64,000 bases of DNA from Streptomyces kaniharaensis (GCF_009569385.1 NZ_WBOF01000004.1:62001-126000); one strand, 5' to 3'. Positions 7,644 through 16,563 are shown, counted from the first letter of the stretch. The notes: generated from the letters alone by a model not told the origin. Program-made: numbers and translations.

Positions 7644-8526
7644 GTGTCCTGGGACCTCATCCCCGGCCAGCACATCGACCGCACCGACATCCACGCCCGC
7701 TTCGGCGGCCGCATCCACTCCCGCATCAGCCCGTCGAAGCAGAGCCCGAACGTCCACCTGTTCGTCACACCGGACGCCGAGGCCAGTTGTTTCGACGGTT
7801 GGACCGGCGCTCATCTGCACTTCGGCGGCGAGGGCGGTCTCGACGGCACGGACCAGACGCTCTCGCAGGGGAACCGCTCCGTCGTCGAACACGAGCAGGA
7901 CGGCCGGGCGCTGCGCGTGTTCCTCCAGCTTCACGGACGACCGGCCCAGTACCTGGGTCAGTACCGGCTGGACCCCGAGGTGCCGGTCGTGTATGCCGAT
8001 GGCCCCTTCGACGCGCGGCGGCCCCAGGAGGTCAGAAGGGCTCTCGTCTTCCGGCTGCTGCCGCTGAACGGCGCCCCGATGGGCCTGAGCACCGTCGACC
8101 CCATCGCGGAACTGAACGCCGTGCGGCCGATCGGCCCCGGGACCGTCATGAGGACCACCGATCCCAGCCCGGCCAAGGAGGCTGCTGCGGGACTACGAGA
8201 GTTACGCCCGGTGGGCGCACCAGGCCGACCTGTCCAGCTTCCGAGTCAAGGTGGCCGGGGCCTTCGCCGAACTCCACGTCGACCTGTACGACCTCACCCG
8301 CAACGAGCTCGTGGTGGCCCGCGCGACAGCCGCCCGCTCCGTCGTGCGGGAAGCCATCGGGGAACTGCACGACCTGGCCCGCTACTTCGACGCGGAGCCG
8401 CGCCGGGCTCTGCTGCTCCCCTCGCCTCCCGACAAGGACCTGACGGAGCTCCTGCACCGCCAGCAGGTGAGCGCCGTCTGGCCCTCCGGCCCCAGGGAGT
8501 TCGCCCGCTCCGAGGTCCCGGCCTGA
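7644..8526 (+). pseudogene. SRA-type restriction protein with PD-(D/E)XK-like tail, frameshifted
   Basis: The first part (GTG at 7644, AAGGAGAG upstream) opens MSWDLIPGQHIDRTDIHARF. It has the FGGEGGLDGTDQTLSQGN pattern of the SRA-like domain that heads a Streptomyces family of modification-sensing restriction proteins. The second part, in the next frame, reads RDYESYARWAHQADL and then DLYDLTRNELVVARAT and LLLPSPPDKDLTELLHR, the usual nuclease-like domain of the same family. One extra base near 8174-8185 (AAGGAGGCTGCTG) breaks the frame; removing one G gives a continuous protein of about 293 residues. The position where I expect an E-x-K nuclease motif (VEAKG in relatives I recall) reads VVARA, so catalysis may also be lost. 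Confidence 0.65.
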
Positions 8527-8538
8527 ATTCCGACCGCC

Positions 8539-8571
8539 CGGGTGCCCTGCCGCCGAGCGGCAGGGCACCCG
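8539..8571 (+). terminator. 15-bp hairpin between SRA-like and DUF4007 genes
   Basis: CGGGTGCCCTGCCGC and its exact complement are separated by CGA. No T-tract follows. It may reduce expression of the genes downstream relative to the first two genes of the operon. Confidence 0.7.
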
Positions 8572-8597
8572 TCCACGACAAGGAGAACACCGTCCCG

Positions 8598-9581
8598 ATG
8601 ACGGATCACCCGCCGCTGGCCGGCTGCGTTCCGGCGTTCGGCCGCCACCGGACCTACCCTCCGAGGCAGGGGTGGCTCTTGAAGGTCCACACCGCCGTTC
8701 AGGACGACCCGCTGGTCTTCCGCCACCCCGACGCGCCCGTCATCCTCGGCGTCGGCTCCAGCATGGTGGCGAGCATGCGGTTCTGGGCCAACGCCTTCGG
8801 TCTCGTCGAGGAGGATGCCGCAGGAAGCGGAGCGGTGACGCCGACCGCCCGCGGCCACTGGCTGCTCGACGAAGCCGGCGCCGACCCGTACCTGGAGGAC
8901 CCGGCGAGTCTGTGGCTGCTGCACTGGTGGCTGCTCAGCGGCACGCCCTGCTCTGTACCAGCCTGGTACTACCTGTTCGCGCGCGCCGGGCTCTCCACGT
9001 TCACCCGGGCCGAGCTGCGCACCCACGTCCGCGGAGCAGCGGAGCGGACCGGCTGGAAGGCTCCGGCCGACGACACCGTCGGCCGCGACATCGCCTGCAT
9101 CGCGACGATGTACGCCCCGCAGGTCGCTTCCCCCGACCAGCCGCGCGCCGGCCTGGAGGACGTCCTCACCAATCCGTTCCGCGACCTCAACCTGCTCTCC
9201 ACCGCGGCCCCGGGGGAACATCACCACGGCGACCGCAGTCACGTCCTCAGCTTGAACCGCGGGGCCGGCCGACTCGCTCCCGCCGCCGTCCTGGCGCACG
9301 CCTGCCTCGACCACGCTGCTCGCCGCTGCGGGTCGGCTCCCGGCAGCATCGCCCTCTCGCGGCTGGCCAACGAGCCCGGCAGCCCCGGCCGGGTGCTGCT
9401 CATCGACACCCGCTCGCTGCACAGCGCCCTCGAACGAGCCGCGCGCCGACACCCGGCCCTGTCGGTCGTCGAGTCCGCGGCGGGAGAGGCCCTGCTTGCC
9501 TACTCGGCACCCCCTGCGGAGCTGGCCGACGAGGTCCTGGCCGCCGCCTACGGCCGCCCGGAGGGACCCGGTGACTGCTGA
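8598..9581 (+). CDS. DUF4007 family protein
   Basis: A 327-residue protein that fits DUF4007. Near the N-terminus it has FGRHRTYPPRQGWLLK, then ILGVGSSMVASMRFWANAF, then DPYLEDPASLWLLHWWL. The later GRDIACIATMY and DVLTNPFRDLNLL also match the family pattern. From memory, DUF4007 genes often sit beside DndC-like PAPS-reductase-family genes in phosphorothioation-type loci; a DndC homologue lies at 45078 in this window. The biochemical role is unknown. The ATG lies 12 bases after AAGGAG, a rather long spacing. The end overlaps the next gene by 11 bases. Confidence 0.8.
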   Translation: MTDHPPLAGCVPAFGRHRTYPPRQGWLLKVHTAVQDDPLVFRHPDAPVILGVGSSMVASMRFWANAFGLVEEDAAGSGAVTPTARGHWLLDEAGADPYLEDPASLWLLHWWLLSGTPCSVPAWYYLFARAGLSTFTRAELRTHVRGAAERTGWKAPADDTVGRDIACIATMYAPQVASPDQPRAGLEDVLTNPFRDLNLLSTAAPGEHHHGDRSHVLSLNRGAGRLAPAAVLAHACLDHAARRCGSAPGSIALSRLANEPGSPGRVLLIDTRSLHSALERAARRHPALSVVESAAGEALLAYSAPPAELADEVLAAAYGRPEGPGDC

Positions 9582-9957
9582 CCCCTCCCGGCCGGGTGCC
9601 TTCGCCGGTGTGTACCAGCCGCTCCCGGCCCCGGTCTACCGGCTCGAGTACCAGCAGCTGCTCGCCGCCGGCGCCTTGGTCGACCGGGCCGGGCGGCCGG
9701 TGAGCGGCGCCCCCTGCCCGACCTGCGACTGGCTGGTGGACACCGCCACCTGCCCCGGCTCCCTGCCCTGCCCGCGCTGTTCCGTCAAGGCCGAGCAGCG
9801 CTGCATCCGGCCGAGCGGGCACGCGGCGGACCGGTTCCACACCGGCCGCGTCCGCGCCGCCGAGGCCCAGGACCGGGCCCGCGAGGAAGCCGGAGACCCG
9901 ACCCTGCTCGCGCCCTGGCCCGAGCATCCGACACCCAACGAACGGCTCCTGCCATGA
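9571..9957 (+). CDS. Phage-type zinc-finger protein
   Basis: A 128-residue protein with GTG start overlapping the DUF4007 stop. It contains APCPTCDWLVDTATC and then PCPRCSVKAEQRCIRPSG followed by H-x5-H-x2-R. This CxxC...C...H arrangement matches the small zinc-binding motif common in actinophage and Streptomyces proteins and probably contacts nucleic acid. The stop overlaps the start of the DpdA-like gene by four bases. Confidence 0.7.
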   Translation: MTADPSRPGAFAGVYQPLPAPVYRLEYQQLLAAGALVDRAGRPVSGAPCPTCDWLVDTATCPGSLPCPRCSVKAEQRCIRPSGHAADRFHTGRVRAAEAQDRAREEAGDPTLLAPWPEHPTPNERLLP

Positions 9958-10757
9958 CCGCCCCCGCCATCACGCCGACCCCCGTCAGGTTCCACCTGGG
10001 CGTCCACCAGCCCGCATGGATGGAACACCTCGACTTCCCCCTGTTCGTCTCCAACCGGCGGCTGATGAACCGCAAGTCGCTGCCCCGGGCCGCCGGCCCC
10101 TGGGCCCTGGACAGCGGGGCGTTCAGCGAGGTCGACCTCTACGGCCGGTGGAAGACCACCGCCCAGCAGTACGCCACCGCCGTCAACCGCTACCACGACG
10201 AGATCGGCAACCTCGAGTGGTGCAGTCCCATGGACTGGGTCTGCGAGCCCTGGATGCTGCCCAAGACCGGCCTCACCATCGAGGAGCACCTGAGGCGCAC
10301 CGTCGACTCCGTCGTCGAACTGCGCTCTCTGGGCATCAAGACCCGCGTCATCCCGGTCCTGCAGGGCTGGCTGCGCCCCCACTACCTCCGCTGCGCCGAG
10401 ATGTACGCCGACGCCGGCATCGACCTCCTGGCCGAGCCGCTCGTGGGCGTCGGCAGCATGTGCCGGCGCCAGAACCACTGGCGGGCTTCCCTCCTCCTGG
10501 ACGAGCTCGCCCGACTCGGCGGGCGCGGGGCGCCGCTCGTGCCGCTGCACGCCTTCGGCTTCAAGATCCAGGGCCTGACGCTGTCTCGTTCGCTGGCGTC
10601 GGCCGACTCGATGGCCTGGAGCTCGGCCGGCCGCAGGGAACGAGGGTGCGGCCCGACCCACAAGACGGAGAGCAACTGCATGTCGTACGCGCTCTGGTGG
10701 AGGAACCACCTGATGGAGCGGCTGGAGGACGCCGGGGTGCCGTCATGCCCGGCGTGA
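9954..10757 (+). CDS. DpdA/TGT-like deazapurine DNA modification family protein
   Basis: A 267-residue protein that resembles the tRNA-guanine transglycosylase fold as used by DpdA-type enzymes, which exchange guanine in DNA for a 7-deazaguanine. ALDSGAFSEV (D53) corresponds to the DSGGF motif of TGTs, and SADSMAWSSAGRR (D218) would carry the second catalytic Asp. The tail C-x3-H-x5-C, then NH, could bind zinc. No preQ0 biosynthesis genes are in the window, so the precursor must come from elsewhere if the enzyme is active. It overlaps both neighbours by a few bases, indicating one operon. Confidence 0.75.
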   Translation: MTAPAITPTPVRFHLGVHQPAWMEHLDFPLFVSNRRLMNRKSLPRAAGPWALDSGAFSEVDLYGRWKTTAQQYATAVNRYHDEIGNLEWCSPMDWVCEPWMLPKTGLTIEEHLRRTVDSVVELRSLGIKTRVIPVLQGWLRPHYLRCAEMYADAGIDLLAEPLVGVGSMCRRQNHWRASLLLDELARLGGRGAPLVPLHAFGFKIQGLTLSRSLASADSMAWSSAGRRERGCGPTHKTESNCMSYALWWRNHLMERLEDAGVPSCPA

Positions 10758-11663
10758 CGCCCACCCCGGCCGAGATGCGCGGCATCCTCGCCGGGCGGCC
10801 GCAGGGCTGGACCCAGCGCTGGCGGTACGGCCTGCCCAGCTGGCGGCACGTCAGCGAGGGCGGCTTCCGGCGTGAGCGGTACAGCGTCACCGAGATCCCC
10901 GAGGCGCTCGCCCGTTCGTTCATCGAGCGCCACCACTACCTGGCCGGCTGGCCCTCGGCTCTCCACCGCTACGGCTTGTGGGACCACGAGCCGCCGCAGG
11001 GCGGGGAAGGCCCCGGCCCCGAAGGCGCCGCCCTGGTCGGCGTTCTCGTCCTGGGCTGCCCCATGAACGAACGCGTCCTCACCAGGGCCTTTCCCCGCTT
11101 GGCCGTACTACGAGAGCGCGGAGATCTCGCGCCTGGCGCTCACCGACGACGTGGCGGCCAACGGCGAGAGCTTCTTCATCGCGGCGGCCCTCAGGCGTGC
11201 CGCCGAGCGCGGCATCCGGGGAGTGGTGAGCTTCTCCGACCCGGTGCCCAGGTCACGGCGCACGCCGAGCGGAGAGATGATCATCTCCAACGGGCACCTC
11301 GGCATCGTGTACCAGAGCTGCAACTTCCGGTTCACCGGGCGCGGGACGAAGCGAACGCTCACGCTGCTGCCGGACGGCACCGTTCTGACGGCCCGGTCCC
11401 GGGCCAAGCTGACCAGCCGCGTGCCCGAGCCCGGGGCCGCAGGGGTGGAGAGTCGGCTGGCCGCTCTCGGAGCGCCGCCCCGCACGGCCGGCGAATCCCC
11501 ATCGCAGTGGCTGCCGAGGGCCCTGGAGCAGCTCGGAGCCCGCTCCATCCGTCATCCCGGCAACTTTCGCTATGTCCTGGCCGTCGGGCGCAGCCGCGCC
11601 GAGCGCTCCCGCACGCTCATCGCCCTCGGCGCTCAGCCTTACCCCAAAACCGACATTGCTTAA
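10745..11663 (+). pseudogene. Mom-like adenine-modification protein, frameshifted
   Basis: The N-terminal part (ATG at 10745) has PEALARSFIERHHYLAGWP and ALVGVLVLGCPMNERVLTRA. The frame breaks near 11090-11102 (GCCTTTCCCCGCTTGG), and the next frame continues WPYYESAEISRLAL, ANGESFFIAAALRRAAERG, VVSFSDPVPRSR, GHLGIVYQSCNFRFTGRGT and LLPDGTVLTARSRAKL. This is the pattern of phage Mu Mom and its actinobacterial relatives, GNAT-like enzymes that modify adenine in DNA. Removing one T restores AFPAWPYYES. It overlaps the DpdA-like gene by 13 bases, and its TAA stop lies inside class promoter 5. The shift may be real decay, a sequencing error or, less likely, recoding. Confidence 0.7.
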
Positions 11664-11684
11664 GTCGATGAAAATGGGTATGGT
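11656..11684 (+). promoter_or_regulatory. Class promoter 5 (TTGCTT-N17-TATGGT)
   Basis: -35 TTGCTT at 11656-11661, spacer AAGTCGATGAAAATGGG, -10 TATGGT at 11679-11684. TAA at 11661-11663 ends the Mom-like gene. Confidence 0.85.
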
Positions 11685-11841
11685 TAGGGAGCTGCCGGGG
11701 CGGCGCCCTTCGACCGCCCGGCCCGGCGCCGCGCAGACCGAGCCCTCCGAGCCCTCCCCTGCCGCGTGAGCGACGCGGCAGAGCCGCTCACCGTCCACCT
11801 GGTAGTAGGCGGCCTCCTTCCATCCGATCAGGAGCCCAGCT

Positions 11842-12354
11842 ATGCCCAAGCCCCTGTCCGACATCGAGCGTCACGCCCAGGACGCCGTACTCCGCGCCAC
11901 CGAAGACGACCTGAAGCACGCCTTCGGCGCCTTGGCCACCACGTCCACGGCCCTCCCGCCCGAACTCGGCGCCACGGCCTCTCGGGACCTTCCGCCGGAC
12001 ACCGCCGCCGCGTGGCGCGCCGCCTTCCCCGTCACCCTGGGCGCTGCCCACGACGTGTACCCCCAGGTTCCGGCCGAGCTGCGCACGGACCTCCGGGACG
12101 CTCTGATCGAGTTCTTCGCGGACAGCCCTGAGCACCCGGTGCCGAGCGCGGTCACGTTCATCGTGACCAACGACTACGACGACGGACCGGCCTGGAACAC
12201 CTACGGCGCGACGCTCCACTACGGCCCCCACGTCACGGTCGAGGCCCCCGACTTCGACCGTACGTTCGTGGCGGACGCCCTGATCGAGATCGCCGACGAC
12301 GAGCAGCCCTACGGGACGCCGAGCCCCGTCCTTTTCGTCCCGCTGCACGCCTGA
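11842..12354 (+). CDS. Unrecognised 170-residue protein, paralogue of next gene
   Basis: First gene after class promoter 5, ATG start. The core reads VTFIVTNDYDDGPAWNTYG and LHYGPHVTVEAPDFDRTF. The next gene carries a similar block (FVTNANYSDGVYW), so this looks like a local duplication. Acidic and cytoplasmic; function unknown. Confidence 0.7.
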   Translation: MPKPLSDIERHAQDAVLRATEDDLKHAFGALATTSTALPPELGATASRDLPPDTAAAWRAAFPVTLGAAHDVYPQVPAELRTDLRDALIEFFADSPEHPVPSAVTFIVTNDYDDGPAWNTYGATLHYGPHVTVEAPDFDRTFVADALIEIADDEQPYGTPSPVLFVPLHA

Positions 12355-12380
12355 ACCCCGCCCAGAAGAGGAAGACGATC

Positions 12381-12923
12381 ATGAATGGCACCCTCTCCGA
12401 GAACGCCAGCGGCCACGACAGCGCCAACCGGCTCCCGGCAGACGCCGCCCCCGGGTCCGGCGTCACCCTGGAGACGGGCACCCTGCTCACTAGGGCGATG
12501 CTGACCAAGGAGCAGATGAGCTCGCTGCTCCCGCAGTTGGCCCGAGACGAGCTCTACGAGCTCGGCAACTGGCTGCGGGACGCGGCGGACGACCGGCTGG
12601 AGCAGGAACTGCTCCAGGTGTTGCGCGCCATGTGCGCCCGCTGCCCCGACCAGGCCGGCGGCACGGCGGCCAGCGTCGAGTTCGTGACCAACGCGAACTA
12701 CTCCGACGGCGTGTACTGGGACGAGGAGACGCTCTGGCTCCACGGCACGGACGGCCGGGAATGGCAGTACGAGGCCCCGGAGCAGCAGGACGACTCGGCC
12801 GACGCGCTGGACGCCCGGTTCCGGGACCTCCTCGCGGCCTACTCCCGCCTCGACCGGCCGAAGCACAATTCGAACCTGACCGTGAACCTCTCCACCGGCA
12901 CCTTCGAGGTCACGCCCCCGTAG
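12381..12923 (+). CDS. Unrecognised 180-residue protein, paralogue of previous gene
   Basis: ATG start with AGAGGAAG upstream. A variable, probably disordered N-terminus of about 40 residues precedes a helical part (LARDELYELGNWLRDAADD) and the block VEFVTNANYSDGVYWDEE shared with the upstream gene. A central RAMCARCPDQ could bind metal. Function unknown. Confidence 0.7.
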   Translation: MNGTLSENASGHDSANRLPADAAPGSGVTLETGTLLTRAMLTKEQMSSLLPQLARDELYELGNWLRDAADDRLEQELLQVLRAMCARCPDQAGGTAASVEFVTNANYSDGVYWDEETLWLHGTDGREWQYEAPEQQDDSADALDARFRDLLAAYSRLDRPKHNSNLTVNLSTGTFEVTPP

Positions 12924-13097
12924 CAGGCACCGAGGCGGCCCTCCCGCCCGTGGACGACGCAGAAGTCCGCGAGCCCGTCACCTTCGAACACCCGGCGCAT
13001 CAGCACCCGGCTGGTGCGCCGGGCCCGACAGCGTGCCTTCCCATAGCACTGCGCCGACCGAGCCGCGCAGGGCGCCCACACACGATCGGAACTCCGC

Positions 13098-13385
13098 ATG
13101 ACCGCACAAGTGGCGGTCTTCATCGCCTCCAAGAACTCGAACACCACCCACCGGCGGGTGCTCTGGCGGACGAGTGAAGTCGACGCACGCAAGATCTGCT
13201 CCGACGAGCGCACCTCGGGCCGCAGCCACATGCTCTGCTGGACCGCGCACTACATCGACGATCCGGAGATCAACCGCTACGTGCGCGACAACGGCGCGTA
13301 CGCGCAGGTGCTGGCCGACCACGACGTCACGATCCTCCACTCGTTCGGAGCGCACCGGAGGCCGGATCGGCGGCTGGCAGCGTGA
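13098..13385 (+). CDS. Unrecognised 95-residue protein
   Basis: ATG start without a strong ribosome site. The sequence begins MTAQVAVFIASKNSNTTHRR and has EVDARKICSDERTSGRSH in the middle, with a basic C-terminus RRPDRRLAA. No domain recognised. Confidence 0.6.
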   Translation: MTAQVAVFIASKNSNTTHRRVLWRTSEVDARKICSDERTSGRSHMLCWTAHYIDDPEINRYVRDNGAYAQVLADHDVTILHSFGAHRRPDRRLAA

Positions 13386-13486
13386 CGAGGCCCAGGGCCA
13401 CCGCTTCCGGTACACCCGCCCGGTACTGAGCGGACCGGCCCCCAACCTGCCCCCGGCATCAGCCGCCCCCTCACAATGGAGGACAC

Positions 13487-13873
13487 GTGAAGACGACCAA
13501 GAAGACCTCGATCGGCACCGCCCGGCACCTGCACCCCGCGGGCACTCCGGGCGACCTGTGCCGCTGGCACAACCGCGCGGCGCTTGCCACGACGGTGGCC
13601 GCCATCGCCCGCCGCCACGGCCTGGACGCGAGCGCTGACGACGGGGAGCTGGCGGCCTGTGCGGCGGAGGCCAAGGCAGCGCCGTTGAAGGCGCCCTTGT
13701 CGGCGGACACCCTGGCGGCCATCCGCTCCGCCCTCGGGCCGGCGCTGGGCCCGGGCAGTGCGCCGGCGGCCGTCGCAGAGGCGGTGTTCGGTGCGCTGCC
13801 GGACCGGCCGATCCGCGTGGCCGGGCAGGACGGGCAGGAGTTCTTCCTGGTGCCCATCCCCGCCACTCCATAA
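13487..13873 (+). CDS. Unrecognised 128-residue protein
   Basis: GTG start with ATGGAGGAC upstream. An N-terminal basic segment is followed by Ala-rich helices, with two DNA-contacting-like patches (TVAAIARRHGLDASADD, PIRVAGQDGQEFFLVPI), but no known family. The TAA stop directly abuts the -35 box of class promoter 6. Confidence 0.65.
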   Translation: MKTTKKTSIGTARHLHPAGTPGDLCRWHNRAALATTVAAIARRHGLDASADDGELAACAAEAKAAPLKAPLSADTLAAIRSALGPALGPGSAPAAVAEAVFGALPDRPIRVAGQDGQEFFLVPIPATP

Positions 13874-13902
13874 TTGCTTAAGTCTATGAGATGAGTTATG
13901 GT
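13874..13902 (+). promoter_or_regulatory. Class promoter 6 (TTGCTT-N17-TATGGT)
   Basis: -35 TTGCTT at 13874-13879, spacer AAGTCTATGAGATGAGT, -10 TATGGT at 13897-13902, followed by TAGGGCATCTCCGG. It heads a six-gene run to 17219. Confidence 0.85.
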
Positions 13903-14048
13903 TAGGGCATCTCCGGTGCGAACGGGTCACGCACCCGGCGCAGCCATCGGCCGCCGCGCACCGGATCCTCCCCCGGGTGGACCGCCTTCCAGCGGTCCGT
14001 CCGGGGACGCCCCGGCCTCTAGGGCCCGTAGCCACAGGGATGGCCAAG

Positions 14049-15185
14049 ATGAACCGCCGACACTCCCGCGCGCTCAGAAGCCGCGACATCAGCGAGGTCT
14101 TCGTCGAAGAGCTGACCGAGCGGGAGAGCGCTCTGCGCGGCAACCACCTGTGGCTCGCCCCCCAGCTCGACCAGCTCTCCACCGGGCGGCCAGTCACCCT
14201 CGGGCACACCGCGCCGCCCGGCCTGACGCTCGCCCAACAGGCCGACCTGATCGACGTCGCCAGCCACGTGGGGATCTTCCGCATGTGGGCCCGGCGGGGC
14301 CGGGTCACCTACGACCTCAACCAGCACCTGGCCGCAGAGTTGTACCGCTCGACCTCGGACACGCTGCCCGGGAACATCTTCAGCCAGCTCCCGCACATCA
14401 ACCCGCTCGTCGTCCTGCCTGAGCCCTGGCCCATCCGGTACAAGGAGTCGGACGGCCTGGTCCGAGGCTTCTACCTCTTCGGCTTCAACCAGAACCCCGA
14501 GCAGCAGACCTACACCGATGAGGAGATCGAAGGACTCGGCCTGCTCTTCGTGATCGACCTCCTCGACGAGGAGACCTGGGAGGTACGCGGCCAGACCTAC
14601 ATACGCATGAACATCCCCACCGGGATGGAGAAGTTCACCGTGGCCCAGGCCGTGGACTTCGCCGCCGCGAGGGCCGAGGCCCACTGGAGCCGGACCCGGG
14701 ACAAGGCCGCCGCGTACACCCTGTTCGAGGAGCTGCTGCGCCCCGCGCTGAGCGTCCTGATCTACCTCTGCTGCGACAACCGGGACCTGGCCGAACCGCC
14801 CGTCGTCAAGCCGTCGAAGAAGAAGCGCCGGGCAGTCCACAAGAACCGCGACCCGTTCTTCGTCGAGATCGGCTGGCGCGTCGGCCCCGCCTTGCACGCC
14901 GCCCGCCGGGCAACCGGCCGCGTGCTGGACGGCGACGGCATCCCCTCCGGCATCCAGCAGGCACCCCACCAGCGGTGCGGACACTTCCGCCGCTTCCGGA
15001 TCGGCAAGCGGCGCCAGGGCGAGACCACCCGCTGGGTGATGCCCTACTGGGTCCGCCTGGACCTGCTCCCCGAGGACACCGACCCGATCACCACCGTGGT
15101 CCCCGTGGACGAGCAGCGCCACGACCCGCTCCGTACGCGGGGGCTGAAGAAGCGCCAGCGCCCGGACGCCGCTCTCGCGGCCTGA
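14049..15185 (+). CDS. Unrecognised 378-residue protein
   Basis: The ATG at 14049 is preferred because AGGGA lies eight bases upstream; an in-frame ATG at 14040 is possible. Soluble protein with a central LPHINPLVVLPEPWPIRY, then LVRGFYLFGFNQ, and a basic C-terminal region (KPSKKKRRAVHKNR, HQRCGHFRRFRIGKRR, WVMPYWVRLDLL). It is probably a plasmid- or phage-borne family. The end has a loose similarity to the protein at 2-1006. No function can be assigned. Confidence 0.7.
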   Translation: MNRRHSRALRSRDISEVFVEELTERESALRGNHLWLAPQLDQLSTGRPVTLGHTAPPGLTLAQQADLIDVASHVGIFRMWARRGRVTYDLNQHLAAELYRSTSDTLPGNIFSQLPHINPLVVLPEPWPIRYKESDGLVRGFYLFGFNQNPEQQTYTDEEIEGLGLLFVIDLLDEETWEVRGQTYIRMNIPTGMEKFTVAQAVDFAAARAEAHWSRTRDKAAAYTLFEELLRPALSVLIYLCCDNRDLAEPPVVKPSKKKRRAVHKNRDPFFVEIGWRVGPALHAARRATGRVLDGDGIPSGIQQAPHQRCGHFRRFRIGKRRQGETTRWVMPYWVRLDLLPEDTDPITTVVPVDEQRHDPLRTRGLKKRQRPDAALAA

Positions 15186-15266
15186 ACCGCCCCCGGGGCC
15201 GTGCCAGACCGGCACCGCCCCGCCCTTCGAACCACATCACCCCCTCACACGACACGGAGAAGCACC

Positions 15267-15752
15267 ATGTCCGACCGCTCACCGATGCAGTTGTTCGTCT
15301 ACGCCGTCCACGAGGACGAGGAGGCCGCCGTGCTCAGGGCCATCTCCGACGAGGACCTGGGCCTCGACTGGGGAGACACCGACGAACCGGACCCCGCCCG
15401 GCTGGTGCTCGGTGCGTGCTACGGCATCCACGAGACCCCGCTCGGCAGTTCGGACGACCTCGCGGCAACCCTCCAGGCGCAGGCCCCCACCGCTGTCTTC
15501 AAGCTCTGGCAGGACCCCCACTGGTCCGGAGCGGACGGCCACCTCGTCGCCCACGTGCCCGGAGTCGGCATCTACGAGACCGGCTGCACCGCGGAGGGAG
15601 TACCTCACGCCGACGTCACGGACCTCACCAAGCAGCTCTCCGCCGCTCCCAAAGGAACCTCGGTCCAGGACTGGCTGACCGGCGCCGGAGACCAGGTCCT
15701 CGGCGTCACCGTGCTCACCGCGCTGGAGCCCTACGAGAAGAGCCACCGATGA
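15267..15752 (+). CDS. Unrecognised acidic 161-residue protein
   Basis: ATG start with CGGAGAAG upstream. Strongly acidic (EDEEAAVLRAISDEDLGLDW), with a strand-rich middle. Overlaps the next gene through ATGA. No family recognised. Confidence 0.7.
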   Translation: MSDRSPMQLFVYAVHEDEEAAVLRAISDEDLGLDWGDTDEPDPARLVLGACYGIHETPLGSSDDLAATLQAQAPTAVFKLWQDPHWSGADGHLVAHVPGVGIYETGCTAEGVPHADVTDLTKQLSAAPKGTSVQDWLTGAGDQVLGVTVLTALEPYEKSHR

Positions 15753-15997
15753 GCCCCGAGCCCCTCGCCGGACCGGAGGCGACCACCCCGGCCGAACATG
15801 CGCCGCCCCCGCCGATCGCCTGGGACGACTACCCGCTGCTCGACTCCGGCGACCCCGCCAAGCACGACCTCGAACTGATCCACACCGGATGCGGACAGCA
15901 CCTGTGCGACGCGGAGTCCGGCGACGTGCTGCCCACGCTGATCGGCATGGTCACCGACCACCACGCGGTGTGCGCCGGGCGGCGGGCCGAGCGATGA
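15749..15997 (+). CDS. Small 82-residue protein
   Basis: Starts in the ATGA overlap with the upstream gene and ends in another ATGA overlap with the next, so it is clearly part of the operon. A Pro-rich N-terminus is followed by HTGCGQHLCDAESGD and a final DHHAVCAG; three Cys and several His could form a metal site. Function unknown. Confidence 0.65.
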   Translation: MSPEPLAGPEATTPAEHAPPPPIAWDDYPLLDSGDPAKHDLELIHTGCGQHLCDAESGDVLPTLIGMVTDHHAVCAGRRAER

Positions 15998-16503
15998 GCG
16001 CCCTGGCCCCGGCCCTTCTCCAGCCCTGGCAGGCTTCCGAGTTCGAGTCGCTTCTGCGCACCTGCCTCGACGAGAACACCAGGAACCAGGTACAGGTCGC
16101 CACCTTCGCCGAGACCGGCTGTACCCACAGCCGGTACGGACTGCGGCTGACCCTCCCCACCGGCGCCGAGGTCTACCTCCAGATCGTGGCCGCCCGCCCT
16201 CCGGACGGGCGCGCCGAACCGCAGGGCACCCCGCCGCCGAGGCAGCGCACCGCCGCGCTGCCGGCCGTCGGCAAGACGCCGCTCACAGCCGTCGAGCGGC
16301 ACCTGATCCGCGCACTGACCGCGCGGCAGGACCCCTTCATCCGCCGGGTCGAGCCGCTCAGCGCGGCGAACGGTGCGATCCCCTACGGCCTGCACGTCAC
16401 CTTCCACTGCGGCGCCGCCGTCTGCTGCTACGTCGCCTACCTCGTACCCGCCGGCTACAGCCGGCCTCTCGGCGGCCCGTACCCCGCGCTGCGCCAGGTC
16501 TGA
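15994..16503 (+). CDS. Unrecognised 169-residue protein
   Basis: ATGA overlap with the upstream gene fixes the start. The protein has two halves of strand-rich sequence that look related to each other (YGLRLTLPTGAEVYLQIV and YGLHVTFHCGAAVCCYVAYL), suggesting an internal repeat of a small fold. No function recognised. Confidence 0.7.
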   Translation: MSALAPALLQPWQASEFESLLRTCLDENTRNQVQVATFAETGCTHSRYGLRLTLPTGAEVYLQIVAARPPDGRAEPQGTPPPRQRTAALPAVGKTPLTAVERHLIRALTARQDPFIRRVEPLSAANGAIPYGLHVTFHCGAAVCCYVAYLVPAGYSRPLGGPYPALRQV

Positions 16504-16563
16504 ACCGGCCAGCCGCAACGGCCGGACGGCCAACCCCTCCAACCCCTCCAAGGAACGACCCAC

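Noticed and set aside
8174..8185. Programmed +1 frameshift in the SRA-like gene
   Set aside because: AAGGAGG is ribosome-site-like, but there is no slow codon or stop codon arrangement typical of recoding. A single-base insertion explains it more simply.
8182..9581. Continuous frame from the SRA-like gene into DUF4007 as one fused protein
   Set aside because: The stretch from about 8182 to 8597 in that frame is Arg/Pro/Gly shadow sequence, the real SRA tail is in the next frame, and a hairpin and a separate start lie between.
14049..15185. Anti-CRISPR (AcrVA2-like) assignment
   Set aside because: Only a vague resemblance in Pro/aromatic spacing is remembered. There are no definite motifs, so left unassigned.
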